DNA from: an uncultured Pseudorhodobacter sp.
GTDB lineage: Bacteria; Pseudomonadota; Alphaproteobacteria; Rhodobacterales; Rhodobacteraceae
DNA length: 60,193 nucleotides
Assembly (NCBI GenBank): GCA_913062925.1
Contig: CAJXWJ010000011.1
Span: 1 to 60,193 of the forward strand
Direction of reading: 5' to 3'
Both the position numbers and the translations under genes were made by a program. Under the pieces are notes generated by a model that did no database searches, was not told the origin of the DNA, and worked only from the letters and a program-made list of their open reading frames with translations. Of this stretch, positions 8,269 to 16,802 are shown in pieces (positions within the stretch are counted from its first letter, which is position 1; each line of letters opens with the position of its first letter).

Positions 8269-9120
8269 CTACTCGGTCGCATCGGCGCGGGCGGCCTCAT
8301 AAGCCAGCATGGCGCGCTTGACGGGCAGGCCCCAATGATAGCCGCCCAAAGCGCCAGATTTGCGCAGGGCGCGGTGGCAGGGGATCAGCAGGCTGATCGG
8401 ATTGCGCCCCACCGCTGTGCCGACCGCCCGCACCGCCTTGGGATGGCCAATATGGCGGGCGATTTCGGAATAGGTGGTAACATGGCCCGAAGGAATCGCC
8501 AGCAGCGCCTGCCAGACCTTGATCTGGAACGGCGCGCCGATCAGCAGCAGCGGCGCAGGCGCATTGGCGCTGCGGTGCAGGCCAAAGGCGGTCTGCACCC
8601 AAGGCGCAAGCTGGGCAGGGTTTTCCCGAAACTGCGCCAAGGGCCAGCGGTTTTGCAAATCGGCAAAGGCTGCCGCCTCGCCCATTTCGGCAGCAAATCC
8701 CAGACCACAGATGCCCTTTTCAGTGCCCATCACAATTGCCGCGCCAAAGGGGCTGTCAAACCAGCCCCAATCAATTGCCAACCCAACGCCACCGCGTGCG
8801 ACATCGCCCGGCGTCATCGCCTCCCATGTCATAAACAGATCGTGCAGCCGGCTTGGGCCCGACAGTCCGGTTTCCAGCGCGGTGTCCAGCAGGGTGAACT
8901 TGCGCGCCAAAAGATCGCGCGCATGGTTCAGCAGCAGATATTGCTGATAGCGCTTGGGTGAAACCCCGACCCAGGCCGAAAACACCCGCTGAAAATGCGC
9001 CGCACTTACCCCCATGCGCGCGGCCAATGCCTCGAGCGTCAGGGCTGGGCTCTCGGCCTCCAGAACCCGCAGCGCGCGGGCGATCAGGGCGTAGTGATAA
9101 GATGGCGATTGGTCGGTCAT
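8269..9120 (-). CDS. Ada-like fusion: AraC HTH plus methylated-DNA--cysteine S-methyltransferase
   Basis: DNA alkylation repair protein of 283 aa. An N-terminal AraC-type helix-turn-helix (LTLEALAARMGVSAAHFQRVF) is followed by an Ogt/AdaB-type domain. The suicide cysteine lies in LIPCHRALRKSGALGGYHWG, and the preceding motif IGHPKAVRAVGTAVGRNP binds DNA. E. coli Ada has an extra N-terminal zinc domain for methylphosphotriesters; here it is missing, so methyl sensing through that cysteine is not available. It is transcribed divergently from nth, so two base-damage repair genes share a promoter region. Confidence 0.9.
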   Translation of the reverse strand: MTDQSPSYHYALIARALRVLEAESPALTLEALAARMGVSAAHFQRVFSAWVGVSPKRYQQYLLLNHARDLLARKFTLLDTALETGLSGPSRLHDLFMTWEAMTPGDVARGGVGLAIDWGWFDSPFGAAIVMGTEKGICGLGFAAEMGEAAAFADLQNRWPLAQFRENPAQLAPWVQTAFGLHRSANAPAPLLLIGAPFQIKVWQALLAIPSGHVTTYSEIARHIGHPKAVRAVGTAVGRNPISLLIPCHRALRKSGALGGYHWGLPVKRAMLAYEAARADATE

Positions 9121-9223
9121 CGGGCTCTCCTTACCGCCAGATTAGGGCGGTTGTGGCCTGCACGCGACCCGAAACTTGCGACAAATACTTGTCGCAAGCC
9201 CGCGATTGCGCCATATCTTTGGC

Positions 9224-9868
9224 ATGGTCAAACAACTCGATTATCACGCCTTGCAACGGATCTTTTCGCGCTTTCGCGAGGCCGAGGCCGAACCAAAGGG
9301 CGAATTGCATCACAGCAATGCCTTCACGCTGGTGGTCGCCGTGGCGCTTTCGGCGCAGTCCACAGATGTTGGCGTCAACAAAGCCACCAAGCGGCTGTTC
9401 GAGCTGGCCGATACGCCGGAAAAGATGCTGGCCTTGGGCGAAGAGGCGGTGATCGAGCATATCAAGACCATCGGGCTATACCGCAACAAGGCCAAGAACG
9501 TCATCAAACTCAGCCGCATTCTGGTTGAAAGCTATGGCGGGCAGGTGCCTTCCAGCCGTGCGGCGCTGCAATCTTTGCCCGGCGTGGGGCGCAAGACCGC
9601 GAATGTGGTGCTGAACATGTGGTTTGGCCAGCCTTCGCAAGCGGTCGATACCCATATCCTGCGGCTGGGCAACCGATCTGGCATCGCCGTCGGGCGCGAC
9701 GAGACCGCGGTCGAGCGTGCGATTGAAGACAACGTGCCCGCCGAATACCAATTGCACGCCCACCACTGGCTTATTTTGCACGGGCGGTATATCTGCACGG
9801 CGCGCAAACCAAAGTGTGCGATTTGTCCGATCCGTGACGATTGCCTGTATGAGGAAAAGACCGAATGA
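9224..9868 (+). CDS. nth: Endonuclease III
   Basis: Bifunctional DNA glycosylase/AP lyase that removes oxidised pyrimidines, 214 aa. The helix-hairpin-helix LPGVGRKTANVVLNMWFG contains the catalytic lysine, and the catalytic aspartate is in VDTHILRLGNRSG. The C-terminal 4Fe-4S ligands are complete (C-x6-C-x2-C-x5-C in CTARKPKCAICPIRDDC). The ATG at 9224 (MVKQLDYHAL) fits family starts better than the upstream ATG at 9176. The stop overlaps the kinase ATG by 4 bp. Confidence 0.96.
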   Translation: MVKQLDYHALQRIFSRFREAEAEPKGELHHSNAFTLVVAVALSAQSTDVGVNKATKRLFELADTPEKMLALGEEAVIEHIKTIGLYRNKAKNVIKLSRILVESYGGQVPSSRAALQSLPGVGRKTANVVLNMWFGQPSQAVDTHILRLGNRSGIAVGRDETAVERAIEDNVPAEYQLHAHHWLILHGRYICTARKPKCAICPIRDDCLYEEKTE

Positions 9869-10857
9869 AACAGTTTCAGGTTGTCGGAATCGGCAATGCG
9901 ATGGTGGATGTGCTGGCCCATGCCGACGAGGCCTTTTTGGCCGCCAATGGCATTGGCAAGGGCATCATGCAGCTGATCGACATGCCGCGCGCGGTTGATC
10001 TTTATGCCCGCATCGGGCCTGCCAAGGAAATCTCGGGCGGATCGGCCGCCAATACCATCGCAGGCATCGCGCATCTGGGCGGGCGCACCGCCTATGTCGG
10101 CAAGGTCAAGGACGATCAATTGGGCGCGATCTTTGCCCATGATCTGCGCGCGCAGGGCGCTGTCTATGAAACCAGCCTTGCCGCCAAAGCCACCGAGCAA
10201 GAAACCGGCCGCTGCATTATTATCGTGACGCCGGATGGCGAACGCTCGATGAACACCTATCTGGGCTGGTCAGAATTTCTGACCCCCGCCGATATTGACG
10301 ACGCGCAAATGGCACAGGCGGAATGGATTTATCTGGAAGGCTACCGCTTTGACGGGCCGGACAGCCAGCAGGCCTTTGAAAAGGCGATTGCGGCCTGCAA
10401 GGGGGCGGGGGGGCGCGTGTCGATCACGCTGTCGGATGCCTTTTGCATCTCGCGTCACCGCGATGCCTTTCACAAGATGATTGTGGCCGATGTCGATCTG
10501 CTGTTTGCCAATCGCGCCGAATTGCTGGCGATGTATCAGACCGAAGACTTCGCCACAGCCCTGCGTTTGGCTGCGGCAGAGGTGGCGATTGTCGCTTGCA
10601 CTGATGGTGCGGATGGCGCGCATATCTTGTCGCAGGGGCAGCATTGGCATCTGCCCGCGGTGCCGACGCAGATCGTCGATGCAACCGGCGCGGGGGATCT
10701 GTTCGCAGGCGCGTTCCTTTGGGGCATCACCAATGGCTATGATCTGCAAACCGCGGGCAAGATGGGCAATCTGGCGGCCTCGGAAATCATCAGCCATATT
10801 GGCGCGCGGCCCGAAGCTGATTTGCGCCGCCTGTTCGCCGATGCTGGCCTGATCTAA
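9865..10857 (+). CDS. PfkB-family sugar/adenosine kinase
   Basis: Ribokinase-fold kinase, 330 aa. Substrate-side motifs are GNAMVDVLA near the N-terminus and the glycine pair in EISGGSAANTIAG. The C-terminal signature DATGAGDLFAGAFLWG holds the catalytic aspartate and anion hole. Alphaproteobacterial relatives are usually labelled adenosine kinase, and the overall length and spacing fit, but the sequence alone cannot prove the substrate. It overlaps nth by 4 bp, so the two are translationally coupled although their functions are unrelated. Confidence 0.88.
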   Translation: MKQFQVVGIGNAMVDVLAHADEAFLAANGIGKGIMQLIDMPRAVDLYARIGPAKEISGGSAANTIAGIAHLGGRTAYVGKVKDDQLGAIFAHDLRAQGAVYETSLAAKATEQETGRCIIIVTPDGERSMNTYLGWSEFLTPADIDDAQMAQAEWIYLEGYRFDGPDSQQAFEKAIAACKGAGGRVSITLSDAFCISRHRDAFHKMIVADVDLLFANRAELLAMYQTEDFATALRLAAAEVAIVACTDGADGAHILSQGQHWHLPAVPTQIVDATGAGDLFAGAFLWGITNGYDLQTAGKMGNLAASEIISHIGARPEADLRRLFADAGLI

Positions 10858-10944
10858 GCAAGCCGCCCTGCCTTTGTGCATGGCCGCTTGCGGTGGGCTT
10901 GGCTTTAGGGCAAGGCTTATTGCAACCAGAAAGAGGCTTTCGAC

Positions 10945-11109
10945 ATGGACTATTCCAAATCCGGCAACGCGCGTGCTGACAAAAACACCCCGAAAAACAA
11001 ACCCGGCCGTGGGCTTGGTGCTGAAAAAAGCCCGACCGGCGGGCGTCCCAGCAAAGAAGAGCTGGTGGCAAAGCTGAAAGCGATCGCCGAGGCGAAAAAG
11101 CAAGGCTGA
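10945..11109 (+). CDS. 54-aa basic, Gly/Lys-rich small protein
   Basis: Small ORF beginning MDYSKSGNARADKNTPKNKP and ending in an amphipathic Glu/Lys/Ala helix (EELVAKLKAIAEAKKQG). The AAGAGG site 8 bases before the ATG and the coding-like third-position GC support expression. The N-terminal half appears disordered, and the C-terminal half could bind nucleic acid or a protein partner. It lies between the kinase and a DUF3775-like gene, all on the same strand. I do not recognise a named family. Confidence 0.7.
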   Translation: MDYSKSGNARADKNTPKNKPGRGLGAEKSPTGGRPSKEELVAKLKAIAEAKKQG

Positions 11110-11169
11110 TCGAGATCAAGGCGCGCAGATCCTGCGCGCCTATCATCAGGGTCGAACAGGAGATCCCCG

Positions 11170-11568
11170 ATGATAGAACTACCTTTCGACACCGCCGAGA
11201 TTGACGCGCTGGTTGTGCGCTTTAAATCCGTCATGGCCCGCGAAGGTCTTGATATTCCTGATCTGGGCGGCAATGCCTCGGATGACGAGGTCATCGAGAT
11301 GTTGCAGGAAACCGCAGGCGATTTAAGCCGCGACGAGATCACCCAAGAAATCGAGACGATGAATGACGATCAGCAAGACGCGCTGGTTGCCTTGTTCTGG
11401 ATCGGGCGCGGCGATGCCGAGCCTGAAAGCTGGGCCGAGACCTGCCGTCTGGCCCGCGCGCGCCATGTTGGGCGGGTCAGCCGCTATTTGCTGTCAAAAC
11501 CGCTGGTGGCGACCTATCTTGCCGATGGGCTAGAGGCGATGCAGACCTCGGGCCTGCTTGATCCGTAG
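11170..11568 (+). CDS. DUF3775-like protein
   Basis: Soluble acidic protein of 132 aa with no signal peptide or membrane segment. The region IETMNDDQQDALVALFWIGRGD, followed by a helix that reads ARARHVGRVSRYLLSKPLVATYL, matches my memory of the DUF3775 family in Rhodobacterales. The function of that family is unknown. The gene has its own Shine-Dalgarno site (AGGAG) and sits 60 bp after the 54-aa ORF. It is convergent with the RNase T2 homologue, with only 3 bp between the stops. Confidence 0.75.
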   Translation: MIELPFDTAEIDALVVRFKSVMAREGLDIPDLGGNASDDEVIEMLQETAGDLSRDEITQEIETMNDDQQDALVALFWIGRGDAEPESWAETCRLARARHVGRVSRYLLSKPLVATYLADGLEAMQTSGLLDP

Positions 11569-11571
11569 CGC

Positions 11572-12210
11572 CTAGCGCACCGCGTCCAGTTCCGCGTCTT
11601 GCAGCGTGCAATCGCGGATCGTGTCGCTGCCACAGCGGCGCGGGGTCAGGTCTTTGGTCAGGCAAATCCGCAGCTCTTGGATCATGCCCGCTTTGCAGGT
11701 GACGGTGATCTGATCGCGGTTCAGCTGCGGATTGCGTTCCAGAAACGCGCCTTCGATCACGGCGGCGGGCACTTTCAGGTCTTTGTTTATCTTGGCAAAA
11801 AGTGGTGGGATCACCACCGAGCCATAGGCTTTGCGCATCGTGGCGTAATAGCCTTCGGCCGAAAGCCCCGAACAGCGGCCGTGTTTTTTCCATTGGTAAA
11901 ACGCCAGCCCCGATCCGCCCATGATGTCTGCCATCTGCGCCGTGGCGCTGCGGGCGGGGTCTGTGGCAGTCGTGCGGCAATAGGCGGGGAACCCGGCCTC
12001 ATATTGCGGCCAAAGCCCGTGCAGCGTCCAGGTCAGCCCGCGCCCTGCGTCACATTGCGGATCGCGGCGCGCATCGCCTTGCAGCGCGCACCAATTTGCC
12101 GACCAGCCCAGCGACATCACATAATAATCGAAGTCGCCGGCCTTTTCACCATCGGCGCGCGCCGCACTGCATAGGCAAACCACTGCCAAGAACCCTAAAA
12201 TAAGACGCAT
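11572..12210 (-). CDS. Secreted ribonuclease T2 family protein with altered active site
   Basis: Predicted periplasmic RNA-degrading enzyme, 212 aa, with a signal peptide ending about ARADG. Conserved active-site segment 1 is present (TWTLHGLWPQY, H64). Segment 2, normally HEWxKHG, reads YQWKKHGRC at 105-113. The general-acid/base glutamate is therefore replaced by Gln106, while K109 and H110 remain. Eight or more cysteines suggest disulfides. Activity may be reduced or altered. The start MRLILGF gives a good signal peptide, and the longer ORF runs into the trcR promoter region. It is divergent from trcR. Confidence 0.85.
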   Translation of the reverse strand: MRLILGFLAVVCLCSAARADGEKAGDFDYYVMSLGWSANWCALQGDARRDPQCDAGRGLTWTLHGLWPQYEAGFPAYCRTTATDPARSATAQMADIMGGSGLAFYQWKKHGRCSGLSAEGYYATMRKAYGSVVIPPLFAKINKDLKVPAAVIEGAFLERNPQLNRDQITVTCKAGMIQELRICLTKDLTPRRCGSDTIRDCTLQDAELDAVR

Positions 12211-12362
12211 TTCCACTTTCCCTTTGGCTTGAAGCACACTATATCGGCAAATGAATTCCCTGAAAACGTGGAAGTCGCGGCCCTCGGGTCGCAGCCGTTT
12301 TCCCGGCACGGGGAAGATTTGCGAATTGGCCCCATGTGGGCAGAAACCGAAAGGACATTGCG

Positions 12363-13106
12363 ATGTCGAAACCTTTGATGGCGAAAGCAACCGCTGTTTG
12401 GCTGGTCGATAACACCACGCTGACCTTCCGTCAGGTCGCTGAATTCTGCGGCATGCACGAGCTTGAAGTGCAGGGCATTGCCGACGGCGATGTGGCAACA
12501 GGGGTCAAAGGCTTTGATCCGGTTGGCAACAACCAATTGGACGCAGGCGAAATCGAGAAGGGTCAGAAAGATCCGCTCTACAAGCTGAAGCTGAAGTTCA
12601 ACGCAAGTGCGGTTGGCGAAGAAAAGCGTCGCGGTCCGCGCTATACGCCCTTGTCCAAGCGTCAGGACCGTCCGGCCTCGATCCTGTGGTTGGTGAAATT
12701 CCACCCAGAGCTGTCGGACGGCGCGGTTGGCAAATTGGTCGGCACCACCAAGCCCACCATCCAAGCGATCCGCGAGCGGACGCATTGGAACATCAACAAC
12801 ATCACCCCGATTGATCCGGTGGCTTTGGGCCTGTGCAAGCAGTCTGAACTGGATACCGCAGTTCAGGCCGCTGCCCGCAAAAAGGCTGCCGAAGGGTCTG
12901 TGATGACCGATGACGAGCGGCGCAAGCTGGTTTCGACCGAGCAGTCGCTGGGCATGGAAACCGACGGCAAGATGGCCTCGGGGCTTGAACAATTCACCCG
13001 CCGCGAAGAAGAAGAAAAGCCTGCCGATTTCTCGGATGCCGACAGCTTCTTTAATCTGCCCGATGCAGATGACGAAGACGACGAAGACGATAACTTGGTG
13101 CGTTAA
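12363..13106 (+). CDS. trcR: Cell-cycle transcriptional regulator TrcR (DUF1013)
   Basis: DUF1013 protein of 247 aa, known in alphaproteobacteria as the cell-cycle regulator TrcR. The N-terminal region contains a helix-turn-helix-like segment (LTFRQVAEFCGMHELEVQGI). A second one is at LSDGAVGKLVGTTKPTIQAI. The C-terminus is strongly acidic with a DDEDDEDD run before NLVR. Start MSKPLMAKA is chosen because AAGGA precedes it. The gene ends in a strong bidirectional terminator. Both the N-terminal motif and the acidic tail are typical of the family. Confidence 0.9.
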   Translation: MSKPLMAKATAVWLVDNTTLTFRQVAEFCGMHELEVQGIADGDVATGVKGFDPVGNNQLDAGEIEKGQKDPLYKLKLKFNASAVGEEKRRGPRYTPLSKRQDRPASILWLVKFHPELSDGAVGKLVGTTKPTIQAIRERTHWNINNITPIDPVALGLCKQSELDTAVQAAARKKAAEGSVMTDDERRKLVSTEQSLGMETDGKMASGLEQFTRREEEEKPADFSDADSFFNLPDADDEDDEDDNLVR

Positions 13107-13131
13107 GCGTAAGCTTCGTGTCTGAACGAAC

Positions 13132-13164
13132 AAAGGGGCGGTCGAATTACGCGACCGCCCCTTT
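13132..13164. terminator. Bidirectional intrinsic terminator between trcR and the stress-protein gene
   Basis: A perfect 13-bp inverted repeat (AAAGGGGCGGTCG, loop of 7, then its complement ending CCCCTTT) covers 13132-13164. A-tract and T-tract edges make it usable from both converging genes. Confidence 0.92.
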
Positions 13165-13167
13165 GCT

Positions 13168-14016
13168 TTAATGCGCCATAAAGACCGGAATTTCGGCTTT
13201 CTCTAGCATGTTGCGGGTTGTGCCGCCAAGGATGGCTTGGCGCAGCCGCGAATGGCCATAGGCCCCCATCACCAGCATATCGGCATTGATCTCGAGAGCA
13301 TGCCGCGCCAGCACATCCGAGACGCGGGTCTGGGTGCGCGCCAGAACCGCAACCTCGGCTTTGACACCATGGCGCACCAGCATCTGACAGAGCGCACCAC
13401 CGGGGTCAGAGCGATCAGAGCCGGTGATCGGCGGGTCAATCACCGTGATGCTGACCGCTTCGGCCTGTTTCAGCAGCGGCAAGGCAAGGCGGGCGGCGGT
13501 CATCGCCTCGGCGCTTTGGTTCCAAGCCAGAACGATACGTTTTGGCAGGGTGTTTTCGCCCAAACCGCTGGCTGGCAACACCAAAACCGGCGCATGGGCG
13601 TCAAACAGCGCGGCCTCGACCACGGCTTCGGCTTCGGGGCCAAGGCCAGTGCCATAGGGGCAGGGCAGCACCACCAGATCGGCAAAGCGGGCGCGACTGC
13701 CGACCAGTTCGGGGGTCAGGCCAATCTGGGCCACCATGGTTTCAACGCTATAGCGCAGATCGGTGCTTTCCTCGTGCAAAGCCGCGCGTGCGGCAGCGTC
13801 GATGCGGCGGGCCTCCAGATCGGCCTGCTCTAGGCCCGCTTCCAGTAACATCGCACCCGTGCCCAGATAGGAATAGCCAAGTTGGGTGCGATCGACCGCC
13901 AGTGCCAAAATCTCAAGATGGGCATCAAGCTTGCGTGCCATACGGGCGGCAGAACGAATTGCCAGCTCGGCTTCGGCAGGGTGGGTCAGAACCGTTAGGA
14001 TGGTTTTATAGGTCAT
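13168..14016 (-). CDS. Tandem universal stress protein (UspA)
   Basis: Cytoplasmic stress protein with two Usp domains, 282 aa. The second domain has the complete ATP-binding signature MGAYGHSRLRQAILGGTTRN. The first domain lacks a clear copy of that motif, so probably only one site binds nucleotide. A GTG one codon upstream (14019) is also possible; AAGGAG precedes both. The gene is divergent from ccoNOQP with two perfect FNR boxes in between. Low-oxygen induction is therefore likely, as for other oxygen-limited Usp proteins. Confidence 0.92.
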   Translation of the reverse strand: MTYKTILTVLTHPAEAELAIRSAARMARKLDAHLEILALAVDRTQLGYSYLGTGAMLLEAGLEQADLEARRIDAAARAALHEESTDLRYSVETMVAQIGLTPELVGSRARFADLVVLPCPYGTGLGPEAEAVVEAALFDAHAPVLVLPASGLGENTLPKRIVLAWNQSAEAMTAARLALPLLKQAEAVSITVIDPPITGSDRSDPGGALCQMLVRHGVKAEVAVLARTQTRVSDVLARHALEINADMLVMGAYGHSRLRQAILGGTTRNMLEKAEIPVFMAH

Positions 14017-14076
14017 CACAGTATGCTCCTTTCAAAGGGGACTGCGTCAGCATGTCACCCAACAAAGGCATTGGCC

Positions 14077-14090
14077 TTGATGTCGATCAA
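14077..14090. promoter_or_regulatory. FNR/FnrL box 1 (usp-ccoN intergenic)
   Basis: Perfect TTGAT-GTCG-ATCAA dyad centred at 14083.5. It is nearer the stress-protein gene, about 67 bp from that start codon, and probably serves its leftward promoter. Confidence 0.92.
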
Positions 14091-14108
14091 CCTTAGCTAC
14101 ACACCAAG

Positions 14109-14122
14109 TTGATATGGATCAA
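14109..14122. promoter_or_regulatory. FNR/FnrL box 2 (usp-ccoN intergenic)
   Basis: Perfect TTGAT-ATGG-ATCAA dyad centred at 14115.5, about 108 bp before the ccoN start. It is 32 bp (three helical turns) from box 1, so both sites face the same side of the DNA. Confidence 0.93.
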
Positions 14123-14223
14123 AGCTGGAACCGACTGCGCCTGCGAAAAGCGGGTACAGTCAAAGCTCTGGGCGCAATGCGAATCGCAATCGCATGCGGG
14201 TCAGACTTACGAAGGGACGCAAA

Positions 14224-15831
14224 ATGTGGGATTACGTTAAACTTGTTGTATATGGGGTGATTGCGGTTTTGGCCGCAATTGGCGCCAACTATGCACATGA
14301 CCTTGCCTATCAGGTGAACGCGATCGTCGTGATGCTTGCCGCAGCAATCGCATTCGTGTGGGAACTGCGGCATGCGGGCGAGGTTCAAGCGCATCCGCAG
14401 GATGAATATTTCGACAGCGTCGTGCGCGCGGGTGTGATTGCGACAACCTTTTGGGGCGTCGTTGGGTTTCTGGTAGGCGTGGTTATCGCCTTTCAGTTGG
14501 CATTTCCGTCGCTGAACCTTGGCAATATCACCGATGGGGTGCTGAACTTTGGCCGCTTGCGGCCCTTGCACACCTCGGCCGTGATTTTTGCTTTTGGCGG
14601 CAACGCGCTGATCATGAGCGCGTTTTATATCGTGCAGCGCACCTCTGGCGCGCGGCTTTGGGGCGGCAACCTTGGCTGGTTCGTGTTCTGGGGCTGGCAG
14701 CTGATGATCGTGCTGGCGGCGACCTCGTATCTGACGGGTGGCACCCAGGGCAAAGAATACGCCGAGACGGTCTGGTACATTGATATCTGGCTGACAGTGG
14801 TTTGGGTGGCTTTCCTGATTGTCTTTGTGGGCACGCTGGTCAAGCGCAAAGAACCCCATATCTACGTCGCAAACTGGTTCCTTTTGTCGATGATCATCAC
14901 GGTGGCGATGCTGCATTTGGTCAACAATATGGCGATCCCGGTCAGCCTTTTCTCGTCGCAATCGGTGCCCGTCTTCTCGGGTGTGCAAGATGCGATGACG
15001 CAGTGGTGGTATGGCCACAACGCGGTGGGCTTCTTCCTGACGGCGGGCTTTCTGGGCATGATGTATTATTTTGTGCCCAAGCAGGCCGAGCGTCCGGTCT
15101 ATAGCTACAAGCTGTCGATCATCCACTTTTGGGCGCTGATCTTCCTTTATATCTGGGCTGGTCCGCACCACTTGCACTATACCGCGCTGCCGGAATGGGC
15201 CTCGACGCTGGGCATGGTGATGTCGATCATCCTGTGGATGCCGTCTTGGGGGGGCATGATCAACGGTTTGATGACGCTTTCGGGCGCATGGGACAAGCTG
15301 CGCACCGATCCGGTTATTCGGATGATGGTGATCTCGCTTGGCTTTTACGGCATGTCGACCTTTGAAGGCCCGATGATGTCGATCAAATCGGTCAACTCGC
15401 TGAGCCACTATACCGACTGGACGATTGGCCATGTGCATTCTGGTGCGCTGGGTTGGAACGGCATGATCACCTTTGGCGCGCTTTACTTCCTGACGCCGCG
15501 TCTGTGGAACCGTGAAAGCCTGTACAGTCTGAAACTGGTGTCTTGGCACTTCTGGCTCGCCACCATCGGCATCATTCTTTACGCAAGCTCGATGTGGGTG
15601 ACCGGCATTATGGAAGGCCTGATGTGGCGCGAAGTTGATGCCAATGGCTTCCTTGTCAACGCCTTTGCAGACACCGTGGCGGCCAAGTTCCCGATGTATG
15701 TGGTGCGCGGCACAGGCGGTCTGATGTATCTGACCGGCGGCATGTTGATGGCCTATAACCTGTGGATGACAGTGCGCGCGCAGCCTTCCAAGGCAGTGGT
15801 CAACGCCAACAACGCCGTTCCGGCTGAATAA
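14224..15831 (+). CDS. ccoN: Cytochrome c oxidase cbb3-type, subunit I
   Basis: Catalytic subunit of the high-affinity cbb3 oxidase, 535 aa and about 12 helices. Haem and copper ligands are visible: [15 protein letters not shown] for low-spin haem b, [11 protein letters not shown] and [11 protein letters not shown] for CuB, and [18 protein letters not shown] near the haem b3/b ligands. The active-site tyrosine typical of C-type oxidases lies in [16 protein letters not shown] 14224 (MWDYVKLV) has a GAAGGGA site; the ORF start at 14194 only adds ten non-family residues. First gene of ccoNOQP, downstream of two FNR boxes. Confidence 0.97.
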   Translation: MWDYVKLVVYGVIAVLAAIGANYAHDLAYQVNAIVVMLAAAIAFVWELRHAGEVQAHPQDEYFDSVVRAGVIATTFWGVVGFLVGVVIAFQLAFPSLNLGNITDGVLNFGRLRPLHTSAVIFAFGGNALIMSAFYIVQRTSGARLWGGNLGWFVFWGWQLMIVLAATSYLTGGTQGKEYAETVWYIDIWLTVVWVAFLIVFVGTLVKRKEPHIYVANWFLLSMIITVAMLHLVNNMAIPVSLFSSQSVPVFSGVQDAMTQWWYGHNAVGFFLTAGFLGMMYYFVPKQAERPVYSYKLSIIHFWALIFLYIWAGPHHLHYTALPEWASTLGMVMSIILWMPSWGGMINGLMTLSGAWDKLRTDPVIRMMVISLGFYGMSTFEGPMMSIKSVNSLSHYTDWTIGHVHSGALGWNGMITFGALYFLTPRLWNRESLYSLKLVSWHFWLATIGIILYASSMWVTGIMEGLMWREVDANGFLVNAFADTVAAKFPMYVVRGTGGLMYLTGGMLMAYNLWMTVRAQPSKAVVNANNAVPAE

Positions 15832-15843
15832 GGGGGGCAAAAG

Positions 15844-16569
15844 ATGTCTATTTTCAAAAAGCACAAGATCATCGAAACCAATGCCTCGCTTTTGCTGGTG
15901 CTAAGTTTCATCGTGGTGACCATCGGCGGTATCGTCGAAATCGCCCCGCTGTTCTATATTCAGAACACGATTGAAAAGGTGGAAGGGGTTCGCCCCTACA
16001 CCCCCCTGGAACTTGCTGGCCGCGATATCTACATCCGCGAGGGCTGCTATGTCTGCCACAGCCAGATGATCCGCCCGATGCGCGACGAGGTCGAACGCTA
16101 TGGCCACTACTCGCTGGCTGCGGAATCGATGTATGACCATCCGTTCCAATGGGGATCGAAACGCACCGGGCCAGATTTGGCGCGGGTCGGCGGGCGCTAT
16201 TCGGATGCTTGGCATGTTGACCACCTGAGCAACCCTCAGGCGGTGGTGCCAGAATCGGTGATGCCAAAATATGCCTTCTTGTCGAATGCAGAAATCGACG
16301 GCCGCTATATCGAGGATATCATGAAGGTCCACCGCATGGTCGGCGTGCCCTATACCACCGAGATGCTGGACGCGGCTGTGGCGGACTTCAAGGCGCAGGC
16401 AGACCCAGAGGCAGACACGGCTGGTTTGGAAGAGCGCTATAAAAAGGTGAACATCGCCAATTTCGATGGCAACCCTGCTCTGACAGAAATGGACGCGCTG
16501 ATCTCTTACCTTCAGGTTCTGGGCACGATGGTCGATTTCTCGACCTTCATCCCAGACCCAAAACGATAG
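15844..16569 (+). CDS. ccoO: Cytochrome c oxidase cbb3-type, subunit II (mono-haem)
   Basis: Membrane-anchored mono-haem cytochrome c, 241 aa. One N-terminal transmembrane helix ([18 protein letters not shown]) precedes the CYVCH haem motif at 68-72. The distal methionine is expected in the [11 protein letters not shown] region. It transfers electrons between the CcoP cytochrome and CcoN. It follows ccoN by 12 bp and precedes ccoQ by 9 bp. The length and motif order are standard for the family. Confidence 0.97.
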   Translation: MSIFKKHKIIETNASLLLVLSFIVVTIGGIVEIAPLFYIQNTIEKVEGVRPYTPLELAGRDIYIREGCYVCHSQMIRPMRDEVERYGHYSLAAESMYDHPFQWGSKRTGPDLARVGGRYSDAWHVDHLSNPQAVVPESVMPKYAFLSNAEIDGRYIEDIMKVHRMVGVPYTTEMLDAAVADFKAQADPEADTAGLEERYKKVNIANFDGNPALTEMDALISYLQVLGTMVDFSTFIPDPKR

Positions 16570-16578
16570 GGGGCAGGG

Positions 16579-16800
16579 ATGGAAACCTATAGCCTGATGC
16601 GCGCCTTCGCCGATAGCTGGGCAATGCTGGCGATCTTTCTAATTTTCGTTGGCATCGTGTTCTGGGCGTTTCGGCCCGGTTCGCAGGCAGTCCACGACGA
16701 TATCGCCAATTCGATCTTTCGCCATGACAAGAAACCCGCCGCCGAGGCCATCACGCGGACACCGCGCGTTGGCGCCGACCGGCAAGCCGAGGAGGCGTAA
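16579..16800 (+). CDS. ccoQ: Cytochrome c oxidase cbb3-type, subunit CcoQ
   Basis: Small single-pass subunit of 73 aa that stabilises the cbb3 complex, especially its interaction with CcoP. One helix ([18 protein letters not shown]) is followed by a charged cytoplasmic tail with the family-like stretch [11 protein letters not shown]. The position between ccoO and ccoP supports the identification more strongly than sequence conservation. It ends 2 bp before the ccoP start. Confidence 0.93.
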   Translation: METYSLMRAFADSWAMLAIFLIFVGIVFWAFRPGSQAVHDDIANSIFRHDKKPAAEAITRTPRVGADRQAEEA

Positions 16801-16802
16801 CC

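Noticed and set aside
14119-15864. Very long minus-strand ORF (581 codons) antisense to ccoN
   Set aside because: ccoN shows all oxidase ligands; the antisense frame is His/Arg/Gln-rich, typical of shadow translation in GC-rich DNA.
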